Of a DNA stretch of 64,000 nucleotides, positions 54,701 through 64,000 are shown one piece after another (position 1 is the stretch's first letter; every line of letters starts with the position of its first letter). Under the pieces are notes generated by a model that worked only from the letters and a program-made list of their open reading frames with translations, was not told where the DNA came from and ran no database searches. The stretch comes from Xylogone sp. PMI_703. Lineage: Eukaryota > Ascomycota > Leotiomycetes. Location: positions 4,464,001-4,528,000 of the forward strand of contig JAJTUQ010000005.1 of NCBI GenBank assembly GCA_021399445.1, written 5' to 3'. A program made the translations under genes and the position numbers.

Positions 54701-55885
54701 AGCCCTTCTTACCGCCGCACTCAATAAGCTGACCTGTCATTGTCTTCGTCATTGCGTCCCTTTGCATATTGCTTGATACGGTACGATCAATTGCCCGGAC
54801 TAGCGCGTCTGCTGCTGCTGTCGGTGCTCGTTCTTCCAGTTAGTGTACCTAGCTGGAGGAGTTCGTTGGCAACAGGGGTGCTTCGCTGATTAACCCCCCG
54901 CGGTTTCGTCTGAAGTGGGCGATCAGCTGACTGCCATCGCCTGTGATTGTTACACAGGCCTCGGCGTTTCCTGCTTCTTGTTGACGCCTCTGCTCTTGGG
55001 GCCAAGCAGGAAAGGGCGGCGGTGGAGGAGAGCAGCAGACAGAAGGGTAGCAGAAGACGAGCGCCATTTTGGCGGTGGGCGGTATTAGCTCTTAGGGGCT
55101 TCCGCTGCCGTCTCTGGTTCGACCCCGCGCACCTCACGCCAGGACGACCGAGGGAAGGGGGAAGAGGGAGAGGTCGAGGTAGAGAGGCAGAAGAAAGGAG
55201 GGGAGAGAAGAGGAGAGCAGCTGGAGAGCGGCAAGAGCACTAGGAGAAAGCTGCACATTCCATCATCTGCGAAAAGCCCCTAGATTTCCCTGATCTCTGG
55301 GCTTGTTCAAAAGTAATCGCAGGTACAACGACGGCAAGCATCACATCTGCCATCTCGGATTCCATCATCTCTCCCATAATTGGACTTGGGACTTCCACGC
55401 GCGCTTCTCTCACGTACGCGCTTTCGTCATTCCTCCTCCATCATCTTCATCTCATATCGCCTCACATCACGTCTTATCGCACTTCACCTCAGCAAAGAGA
55501 GCAACCGGTCCCCGTCCTAGTCAGTACCAATCTTAAGCAGCAAGCATATTCCGAGCGCCCCATTCTTCATCCTGCCCCCCGCGCTAGCACTACTTCGGAA
55601 AGGGGGGTGTGTTGTGCTGCTTTTCTTCCACCTGCCAAACCACTCCTCCCTTCTAGAACCACATTGTTTCGTGATTGCTTCTTCCTCGCCTCTTGTTTTC
55701 CTGCTGCCTCGCACCTCGACTGCAGCTGCTCCCTTCGGTCATTCCCCAAGCTCCGAGGGGTTCGAAGGGAACTAGCACGCGGGTGGTGGCTGCAAGGCAC
55801 TCTATACGCCAGCCTGCCTGCATGACCACCCTGCCAATTGGCTCGGATCAGCTGCCGACCTGCCTGCTGCTGCTACAAAACCACC
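51780..55885. other. 4.1-kb gene-free region with CT-rich leader at its right end
   Basis: No convincing gene on either strand. Observations: GT-rich patches (52320-52372), a weak 87-codon frame with hydrophobic segments (53210-53473), an (AAGCCC) hexamer run at 54415-54441, two TACTCCGTA-type motifs, and pyrimidine-rich sequence from about 55380 to 55850. The right part is probably the leader of the ACT-domain gene. It may also hide a non-coding RNA, which cannot be told from sequence alone. Confidence 0.45.
54415..54441. repeat. (AAGCCC)4.5 hexamer repeat
   Basis: Four and a half perfect copies. The complementary strand reads GGGCTT; this is not the TTAGGG telomere repeat. Confidence 0.85.
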
Positions 55886-57474
55886 ATGAATGCTCAGATC
55901 TCCTTCATTGTGAGTTGTCTTTTTTTCCTTACTCTTTTTGCATTTCTATTTCCATTCTTTGCTCTAGTCCTTAAACAACGCCGGCACTTATCAGTGCTGG
56001 CTCGTTCGTCACCTCTCGAATAACTGTCGCCTTCTTGCTCTCTCCTCAGCCTTGCTTCTTCCATGCAGACACCAACAGACATGGTGTCCTGGGCTGCTCC
56101 TCCTCGAGCCTCGTCTTCCTTTTTGTTGTTCTTCTAGCTTGTCTTCTACTTGTTATCTTTTGTTCCGGTTCCTATCTTCTCGAAACCATGGGTGGTCAAT
56201 ACTTGTTATCGTCCGACACATCCTACATGTCTTATGAACATGTCTCCAAAGCGGTCAACTGGAACAACTCTGACAAGTCGCAGGAGGGTCACTTCAGCCT
56301 GATCCACATCCCACTTTCTCTCTACCAGTCTCTCCTGCAACCAATCCTACGGGTGCTCTTACCGCAAGGTAATTCTGCATCAACGAACCCTAGTGACGAT
56401 CCCGAAACATTGGTCGACAATCTGGGGTTAGGTAAACAGCACAGCTTCCTGAACATCAGTGTCACTCCAATCGAATGCTCCGTCGTCTGCAGTACGGCTC
56501 TGGCTCATGATGTCTTCGACAGTGTCATCAGCCGTCTACCGAAGGAGGAGGCGAAGCAAGTCCAGATCTCGAAGGATACCTACATTGTTTTCTCCGTCAG
56601 TAGTGCTGGGATGGAAGCCGGTCAGCGAGTGATGGATCTCACGGCCCCGCTCGCGATGGCCGGCATTCCTATCTTCTTCATCACGACCTACTATACCGAC
56701 TTCATCCTCGTTCCCAGCAAGGACCGGCACACTGTTGGTCAAGCGCTCCTCGCCCGGGGTTTCGAGTTTTCCGAGACAGATTCTGCCTATGTGACACCAA
56801 CAAATGCTTCTCATTCCCGTGGAGCAAGTGCGAGCTCCGAACCGCCTTCCACGCCACCACCATCCAACGTCGCTGAGCTTCAACAGCGCACATTTTCGCT
56901 ACTAAAGAAAAGGAACGTCGTTCCATTCGTGGAGCCCGGCCTCCACCTTGTCCAGTGCTCGGGCAAGGAAGTACACTCTCGTGAGGAGAATGGTTTCGGC
57001 TCCAGACAGAACTCAAGCGGTGGCCATGAATCCAATGGCAATTCACATTCTTACTCACAATGCAACAACCAGAATCGCTGGTTGGAGAGCATCGATTCTA
57101 AACTTTATGTCGGACTTGTTTCGGCACTAGTTCAGCAACCACGCTTCCTCTCCGTGACTCTCGCACAGGACGATGCTCCCTCGTTGCTCGTGGATAAATC
57201 GCTCCTCTGGCTTTTCGGAAACTCGATTGCAGGTGACACAGAAGGCGATCTAGTGCCCATCTTTCTTGACCTAGTAGATCTGCCACTGGAGTCAACCGGT
57301 ATCGTGTGTGGTGTTGCGGGCAAGTTGGTGGATGATATGAGACTCATGAGCCCCGACGACGCGGCCCGCGGGACTGAGTTGAGCTATCTTTCGACTGCAA
57401 GAGCTGGCGCTGTTATCATGTCCAGCGAGAGTGCAGATAGAGCGTTGAAAGCATTGCAGCCTGCTTCCCCGTAA
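55886..57474 (+). CDS. CASTOR-like ACT-domain protein
   Basis: Exon 1 is 55886-55909 (ATG in the context CCACCATGA, encoding MNAQISFI) and exon 2 is 56284-57474, giving 404 residues. Splicing yields SFI-EGHFSLIHIPLSLYQS, then LLQPILRVLLP. Paired ACT-like units follow: TPIECSVVCSTALAHDVFDS, then SAGMEAGQRVMDLTAPLAMA with GIPIFFITTYYTDFILVP. A second half (VGLVSALVQQPRFLSVTLAQ, STGIVCGVAGKLVDDM) resembles the arrangement of animal CASTOR proteins, which sense arginine for TORC1. A fungal role as amino-acid sensor is inference. An in-frame ATG at 56188 (inside the intron, good context) offers a second N-terminus. Confidence 0.82.
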
Positions 57475-59989
57475 TTCGATCTATCTGTTATGTTATGTTA
57501 TTTTATTTATTTTTGGTTTTACGTTTTCTTCTGAAAGTTGGATAGGTGGAATATGTCTAATTGGCATCATGACTTGATGTGCGACGGGGTAAAGGAATCT
57601 TGCATCTATATATCTCAAAAGCAACCGGAGAGATATTTTGGCATAATTTTTGGGAATTGGCATGAACGACTTTTTGGATAAACGGAACATCGGCCCACAG
57701 CCCAAAAATGCATGGTTTCATATTTTTTTACACAAAAGTATCTCCTCTTTTTTGGGGGTAAAGAAGAGAGATGACGGCTATTTTAACGATTACTCTAGGC
57801 ATTGCATATGGGATGGGCAGGAAGGGGTGGTTGTTGACTTTGGATTTCACCTGGGAGAAAAAGTTTAAAGCGTTTTGTTGTTCTCACGATTTCATCGTAA
57901 TCTAGCATGGGAAAGGAACCATAGGTCTGGGAGGCTATCTGTCTATTGTTTATCTGACTCGTTGTGCAAGTACAATTATTTACACTGATATTAGCAACAC
58001 ACATCTCAACTGAACCTCATATTCTTCCTCCATCTCTTAAAGTGACAAGACAACGGCAGTAAAAGAAAAGAGTACTGCCCCCACCCCGCCAGTCTTCTTT
58101 TAGATACGAAGGAGGCACCGTGCTCATCCCCAAATCTCACTCCTACCGAATCCGCTCGTGCCGTCCCGTCATCAATAGTGGCTTCCACACCGCAAGTTAG
58201 GCCGTATCTGTATAATGTTCGTGCAGTATTAGTACCGTACACTGGAGGAAGTGTCAATAAGCACAGAAGATGGGCCTGTGCCTTCTCTCGGAGACCCCGG
58301 CAAGCCCAGTGATTGGGCATATTGGATGACAAGGACGAAATGCGTGGGGAAAAAGCAACTGATGTACCCCAGGTTTTTGCTATTTCCAATACTGCTTCTT
58401 CTCTTCTCAGTTCCCGCCTTCTCCGTAATCTCGGCAGAACTTGGACTCTGGTAGTAGTCACGGGTTGCTGCCTCTTACCGGTACTGTACTCTCGGTACAT
58501 GATGCACGGCACAGACCGATAAAATCACCTCTACGGCAAAGTACAGTAGATTGGCTGTACTTGTACAGTATTATGGAGAATCCGAGCGGTGGAGTTCATC
58601 AAATTCCCATCGGGAATTGACATGGGCAAATCTCACTCTCAATAATCGAACCGCTCTAGAACATGGTCACCATGATTTACGTAGGAACAGACCCGGCCTT
58701 GGGGATCCAGAACCTCCAACAACGAAACTCCGTAGATGTTCCCTTGTCCCCATCAGCCAATGACGAGCAGCACAACCCCCAGCAGCCAATCAAATCCCCA
58801 TCTGCGTCGTCCCCCCGCTTTTTCTGTCCCCGCGTTCGTCATACAAAAGCAGGGCGGCGAATTCTTACCCCAGAAAACTCGCAGAGAGACGTCATCGGAA
58901 CCGAAAGCCTTTTCCCTGCAAACAACCGCGTGGACACACAAAGCCAGCAGGGCGGCGAATACCTGTACAAGCTTCAGAACTGCAGCTTTGTCCCCATAAC
59001 AAAATACAAGTAGAAGTCAAACTTTTGCGCCAGGGAAATCGTGCATGAATATTACCTAAGGAAATCTATTCGTGGAAAGGCAGGTTGTTTCAGTGCGTGA
59101 GGTTCCTTGCCTGCCTGTACTGTACCGATACAGTATGGCATGGTCCTGAGACACCACTGGACACTTGCAGTGTACAAGTAAAGCACTGATGCTACCGTGC
59201 TCAAGTCATTTTGCTATCCTGAGGTCTTGGCTTATGAAATGTTTTCTAGGCCTTGCAGTGAGGGGGGAAATGTGAGCTGATCGCGCTGGTTATGGCCCTT
59301 GATGTGCAGTACAGTCGCAACAAAGAGCACCCATTTCAGCTTAGACAGAAAAGCATGAAGCTTTCAGAAACATGGAAAAAAAAGCCCCATGTGTTTCTCT
59401 TCAATTGACAATAGACTCTCGCAAATCATCGGCTTTACCTCCGTAGAGGATTGATGCTGCTGCTGTTGCTCATTATTGGCGATGATGTACTTGTAGAGCA
59501 CGTTGAGTAATAGTTGGCCAAGGTTCCGGTAGCCAGTATCTGTAAAGGCATCCTGATCAACGGCGGTGACATAACATATGTTTGTTTTGCCTCGTAACCG
59601 CACAAGGCTACCACACGCACACGCACGCCGCCTCCCTCCACGGCCCTCGAATGGACTTGGCTTGTGAGTCGTACAGTGTGAAAAAGCGCCTACGTCAAGC
59701 TCCAGTTTTCGCGAAGTTTCCTTGGTTGAGGAGGGGGCAGGAGAGGGGACCTGTGATGAAAGGCCTCCCGCGTCTCCTATAGGGTAGGGCTATTAGGCTT
59801 CTACATTTACCTTTTCTTCTCCTCATTTCTTTTTTTCCTATTTACTTCCACTGCTTCTTCTCTTTCCAATTGTTCATTCTTGCCCTTCTATTTGGTCTTT
59901 CATCTCCGTGGAGCCTTTTGTAGCTAGGAAGTATATCTCAATCATCCAGGAACCTCAATATTTACATCACCTGACTCTACAACGCCATC
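57475..59989. other. 2.5-kb intergenic region rich in GTAC/TACAGTA words
   Basis: No gene is recognised. Short words such as GTACAGTA, TACTGTAC and GTACCGTAC recur (about 58235-58570 and 59110-59320). The right end (about 59800-59900) is pyrimidine-rich, probably promoter and leader of the opsin-related gene. Confidence 0.45.
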
Positions 59990-61078
59990 ATGATTCTCGA
60001 TCCGATTGAAGAGTTCAAGAAGACGACGCTTCTACCTGCGCCGACTTCGACTGCTTCTCCTACACCTTTGGTAAGTAGTAGACTCGACTTCTAAAATATT
60101 GGGTAGCGTGTCAGTGTAGCATTAGCTAACATATCTAGCCAACAATTGTCCCTACTCCCCCAATTTTCGAGAAGATCACCTCTGAGGGTACAAGGACACT
60201 ATGGGTGAGTTATCATTGCGTATTCGAATTCCACGCAATCAGTTTGCTAACGTTCATCAGGTCGGCTTCGCTGTTATCTTAATATCCACGCTCATCTTCA
60301 TTGTCATGGCATGGAGAACTCCAGTGGTAGGTTTAGATATCTCATTAGCTATTTGTTTCCCTCAAGCTGACGCCAAAACTAGCAAAAACGTCTCTTCCAC
60401 GTTCTGGTTTCATTCATGGGCGTGATTGCCACAATCTCCTACTTCGCCATGGCAACCGGTGACGGTGTAACCTATATCCACTCCAGACATGTCGAGCACC
60501 ACAAGCACACTGGTGGGGTGACAAAGGAGCACATCTTCCGCCAAGTCTTCTGGGCGCACTACGTGCAATGGGCTCTGACTACACCTCTCCTGATTCTCAA
60601 CCTGGCCTTCCTTGCCGGCCTCAGTGGTGCCAGCATCATCGTTGCCATCTTCTCGAACATCTCCATGGTTCTCCTCGGTCTCTTCAGCGCCTCCGCTCAC
60701 CGCAGTGCTCCAAAATGGGGCTACTTCGCCATGGCCATCGTTGCCTACCTTTTCATCATCTACCAATTCATCTTACCAGCTCGCCGTGCCGTTCTCGCTC
60801 GTGACAACACTACGACCAAGATCTATGCTTCCCTCGGCGTCTTTGTATTCATCCTTTGGACTCTCTACCCCATCCTCTGGGCATTGGGTGATGGAGCTGG
60901 CAAATGGGATGTTGACACTGGAGTTATCGCCTATGCTGTGCTGGATATCTTAGCCGTACCCGTATTTGGCTTCTGGCTACTTGCCCAACATGCTCGCCGC
61001 GATGTTGCTGCAGTTGACGGCTTCTGGAGCAATGGATTATCTGGCGAGGGCACTATCAGAATTGGAGATGATGCCTAA
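59990..61078 (+). CDS. Opsin-related membrane protein without the retinal lysine
   Basis: This is a seven-helix protein of the microbial-rhodopsin fold, close to fungal ORP / Yro2 / Mrh1 / Hsp30 proteins. Exons are 59990-60070, 60139-60204, 60261-60326 and 60383-61078, giving 302 residues. Helix C reads HYVQWALTTPLLILNLAFLA. By alignment with bacteriorhodopsin (RYADWLFTTPLLLLDL) the proton acceptor Asp is Gln133, the donor Asp is Asn144 and the Arg is His130. In helix G (YAVLDILAVPVFGFWLL) the counter-ion Asp259 is kept but the retinal Lys position holds Val263. It is therefore not expected to bind retinal or pump protons. Relatives are stress-induced plasma-membrane proteins. Confidence 0.92.
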
Positions 61079-62247
61079 ACATCTGATAATCTGAAATCGA
61101 AAATATGGAGTGGTGTTTCCGAGGGGTGGCGTGACCATAGGTGGAGGATTGTTTGATGTGCATTGAATCGATAAGGAAACGAAAGGTAGATGAATTATTG
61201 GAATGACGGATGGGAGGAATGCTACTGGGCATTTTAGCCGCGGTGAGATATTGAAAATTGGCAAGAACACAGAAAAGCGCGGTCCTAATGCGAGGATGAT
61301 TGAACGGCATGGAAATGGGATGATCGGAAGATCTATAATACGAGTTCACGTTTTAAAATACGTCGAAGCCTTCCAGGGAGTTTGTAATAAGCTAGGGAAT
61401 GAGAATAACAATTCACTCTTTACCTCTATCCATTCACGAGTAAACTCCCTTTTTGAAGTACCAAAGACGCCTAAAACTCAAGATTCCCTACAAGGATAGT
61501 ATCAGCATGAATGAACTCTCCAAATAATCATTCCATAACCCATAGCATCTAGGCCCTGCCTCTAGGCCCTGCCTCTAGTCTCAACACCATTAATTCCCAT
61601 ACTCTACATATAAGCAGATTCTATAGTACGAATCATATTTCCCGTGTGTCATACTTGATATACGTGGACTTCACTTAATAAATTGAATTAACCATGCAAT
61701 TATGCGTCCAGCGGAATGTGTCGAAGATGTGGTTTGATTGGGTTGTCATTGTTTAAGGTACGTATTATTATTCCTTGTTGCCTGGGATTGGGACCTTGGG
61801 TGTATAGCAATGCATGATAGCATGGGCTTAAGCTATTGTGATTTGCCGAGGCAGTCTTTTGGGTGTCTACTGTGTAGCTTGCCGTTGCTTTGATGTCTTG
61901 GAACAAGCTTATTTTGCAAGTGATTCAAAATTTGGGGTCGATTTACTTTCGCCAGCAGATAGCATAAGTCAATATAATGAGAACGATGTAATTTGAATTT
62001 CTCAGACTGTATGTGAGATGGAATATTTTTGTTTGCTATCATAGAGTTAAGGACGGCTGTATTTAGCCGTTCAAGCTGCTTTGGGAAGTTCGGTTTCATG
62101 TCTGTATCGTCTCGCAGCTCTGCTTGTATGAGTTGTTTTCTTGCTTAAGAGAACGATCGGATTTTGGTGACTTCTACAAGCTTATACACAATTGAACTCA
62201 TGTAAAAAAACTTGCTTTTTCATATTTACGGTTCGTATTAGTGAACA
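61079..62247. other. Intergenic with a small tandem repeat
   Basis: No gene is seen in 1.2 kb between two plus-strand genes. AT-rich, with a 13-bp unit in 2.4 copies at 61548-61578. Confidence 0.5.
61548..61578. repeat. 13-bp tandem repeat, 2.4 copies
   Basis: TCTAGGCCCTGCC occurs twice back to back and then starts a third time (TCTAG). Confidence 0.85.
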
Positions 62248-63387
62248 ATGGTAAATCTATTCGGTCATTTTAACTTGTAAGTTGTCATCCCTATGAACTC
62301 AAATTGATGTGAAGCTACTAATAAACTTGAACAAATAGACCACATGATTTCCTCACTGGTTTCATAAAGTCTCAATTTAACCCTCTTCCATATCCTACTA
62401 CAGACTTCAGTAATCAAACTGAGATAGTCACTGGAGCAAATACAGGCCTCGGCCTTGAAGCGGCTCGTCACTTCGTCCGTCTGAATGCAGCCCGGGTGAT
62501 TCTAGGATGTCGTAACCTTGAAAAGGGCGAGAGTGCAAAGAGAGAGATTGAAGAGAGTACCAAGCGACAAAACGTGGTGGAAGTATGGAAAGTTGATCTT
62601 GGGTCCATTGAGAGTACCAAGCAGTTTTGTGTGCGGGTCAACAACCTGGACCGCCTCGATATCGTGATTGAGAATGCGGGTATCGCAACCCCTGTGTTTG
62701 AGAATTTGGAGGGATACGAATCTACGATTACCGTTAATGTTATCAATACGTTCTTGATGGCTTTGTTGCTGCTTCCCAAGCTGAGAGAGCAAGGCTTGAA
62801 GTTAAACAAGGCCCCGCATCTTGTGATTGTTGCGTCAGATGCTCATAATCAGGTAGGATAAGTCCATTTTCCAGTGACGGACTTGTTTTCCGGGAAGAGC
62901 TCACACAGCAACCTCTACTTAGGCACAATTCAAGGAACAGTCGGCTCCTTCGATATTTGAAACCTTCCGTACTCCATTAAAGACCCAGGGAGACCGTTAC
63001 AATGTCTCCAAACTCATCGAAATCCTCACCGTGCGTGAGCTGGCAACTGCGATGGATGCAGCAGGCAAGCCCAAGGTCATCTTAAACACGCTTACACCGG
63101 GATTCTGTCACTCTGAACTAATGCGAAATGCAAAGTTTCCGCTGAACTTTCTGGGTTGGGTTGGAAAGTTACTGATCGGCCGCAGTACGGAAGTGGGAAG
63201 TAGAACTCTGGTTGCCGCGGCAGTTGCGGGTGAGGAGAGCCATGGTACTTATATGACGGATTGCAAGGTTGGGGTGACTAGTAAGTGGGTTAGGAGTGAG
63301 GCTGGAGAGAAGGCACAGAAGAAGGTGTATAAGGAGCTCTTGGATATCCTGGAGGGGATTGAGCCGGGAGTTACAAAAAATATTTGA
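62248..63387 (+). CDS. Short-chain dehydrogenase/reductase
   Basis: An NAD(P)-dependent oxidoreductase of the classical SDR family, retinol-dehydrogenase-like group. Exons are 62248-62276 (tentative), 62411-62852 and 62923-63387, giving 311 residues. Motifs: VTGANTGLGLEAARHF (cofactor loop TGxxxGxG), LDIVIENAGI (NAG), VIVASDAHN (Ser of the active site), and RYNVSKL (YxxxK). PGFCHSELMRN is also typical. The N-terminal strand is unusually short: only about 12 residues precede VTGAN, using ATG 62248 and an intron ending TTCAG at 62410, so exon 1 is uncertain and a longer start may have been missed. The substrate is unknown. Confidence 0.85.
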
Positions 63388-63940
63388 AGACTTGGAGAGA
63401 TTCTATAATTCTCAATAAAATCTCTATACGGCCTAAGGTCTATCTTTATCTATACCATGCTTAGCTACATTGTAATACCAATGAGCCAACAGGGTGCGCT
63501 GAGCTTGGAGTTTTGTTGCACGTCTGGGAGTCAGTTTGACTTTCGTCTGGTCTCTACTGCGGCACGGGAGGACGACGGTGCGTACTCCTCTTTACGTGAA
63601 ATACTCAGAAATAGGCGGTCGTTTGCGGCGAGTCAGTCTGGGATCTAATAAGATTGGACCTTGGCCCTCGGGAAGGCGGCTATTAAGCATAATTTAGCAC
63701 CTTTTGTGACAATTGTACGGACCATCTATTAGCAAAGCCTAGAAAGTAAGCTCTCAGTGTTGCAGGTGCCCCTCTGCCGCCCTCGTACCTCGGCAATATC
63801 ATTAACCCATCTTGCGGGCTTGTATACCCGCCGATTCTATGCATCGACAGCTTTGTTTATTATTATAACAATGAGATAGTTGTATATGATTATTTCCCGC
63901 TCTTGATTACTCAACTTACAACTGATATCAAGCCGTCAAT
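63388..63940. other. Intergenic, no gene seen
   Basis: 553 bp between the SDR gene and the gene at the right edge. One 63-codon frame (63457-63648) has no recognisable features. It probably holds the 3' UTR of the SDR gene and the promoter of the right-hand gene. Confidence 0.45.
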
Positions 63941-64000
63941 ATGCCGTCAGCTCCAGCACTCACAGGAATCCGAGTTTTGGAGTTCGCGGGTCTTGCGCCT
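63941..64000 (+). CDS. Partial: CoA-transferase family III / alpha-methylacyl-CoA racemase
   Basis: Only the first 20 codons are in the window, from ATG 63941. The sequence LTGIRVLEFAGLAP is the characteristic N-terminus of CoA-transferase family III proteins, including alpha-methylacyl-CoA racemase (usually followed by a GP and a FAG-x-x-LADxGA stretch that lies outside). Which subfamily it belongs to cannot be decided here. Confidence 0.7.
   Translation, partial: MPSAPALTGIRVLEFAGLAP

Noticed and set aside
55090..55130. GGTTCGACCCC, a tRNA B-box-like word with TTAGCTC upstream
   Set aside because: The flanking bases do not form a T-arm or acceptor stem, so it is not a tRNA gene.
56035..56283. 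Long upstream extension of the ACT-domain protein as the normal N-terminus
   Set aside because: The spliced form MNAQISFI-EGHFSLIHIPL matches the expected compact start, so the extension is most likely intron. It is kept only as a possible alternative form in the findings.

Overview
The window is eukaryotic nuclear DNA from a filamentous ascomycete (Pezizomycotina). The evidence is short 45-90 bp introns with GT-AG ends and CTAAC-type branch sites, monocistronic genes on both strands, and fungal-specific proteins (Rtt109, Ugo1-type carrier, opsin-related protein, Mif2-type cupin protein). The gene content and AT-rich, gene-poor gaps would suit a Helotiales/Leotiomycetes genome, but that placement is an impression, not a demonstration. 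Nothing in the window looks bacterial or viral, and I see no CRISPR array, tRNA or rRNA.

Layout, left to right. 0-5 kb: the 3' part of an unrecognised minus-strand gene that runs off the left edge, then the AP-1 mu subunit and an unrecognised gene. 5-7.6 kb is gene-poor. 7.6-18.6 kb is dense with housekeeping genes: a three-RRM protein, Nop10, an F-box-like protein, the mitochondrial fusion carrier Ugo1, a mitochondrial [2Fe-2S] ferredoxin, Rrp15, SRP54 and protein phosphatase inhibitor 2. An AT-rich block (about 19.5-20.3 kb) precedes a protein with a Mif2/CENP-C-like cupin end. 22-29 kb holds Rtt109, mitoribosomal protein mL57/MRPL15, a large acidic protein with FGDF/FGDW motifs, and Cfd1. 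30.8-36.4 kb holds S-adenosylmethionine decarboxylase with a long leader and a uORF, and an unrecognised KEN-box-containing protein. 38-48.5 kb holds SDH subunit C, a cluster of seven ~45-bp repeats, the accessory tRNA-guanine transglycosylase subunit, an LCCL membrane protein and a propeller/inositol-polyphosphate 5-phosphatase fusion. 49-64 kb holds a small membrane-anchored protein, a CID/RS-domain RNA-processing protein, a 4-kb gene-free stretch, a CASTOR-like ACT-domain protein, an opsin-related protein, a short-chain dehydrogenase and the first 20 codons of a CoA-transferase family III / methylacyl-CoA racemase gene.

The genes are not an operon or a secondary-metabolite cluster. Recurring themes are mitochondria and Fe-S metabolism (ferredoxin, Cfd1, SDH-C, mL57, Ugo1), ribosome and RNA biogenesis (Nop10, Rrp15, RRM and CID proteins, QTRT2), chromatin (Rtt109, Mif2-like) and trafficking (AP-1 mu, SRP54, 5-phosphatase, FGDF protein). 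Several pairs are head-to-head over short shared promoters. I found no convincing new multi-gene system. The items most worth a second look are the 39.6-40.1 kb repeat cluster, the Mif2-type cupin protein without a visible CENP-C motif, the SAMDC leader uORF, an MRPL15 intron flanked by an 11-bp direct repeat, and the opsin homologue lacking its photochemical residues.

Gene models were made by eye from reading frames and splice signals. Exon boundaries are given in each entry. Positions were counted manually.
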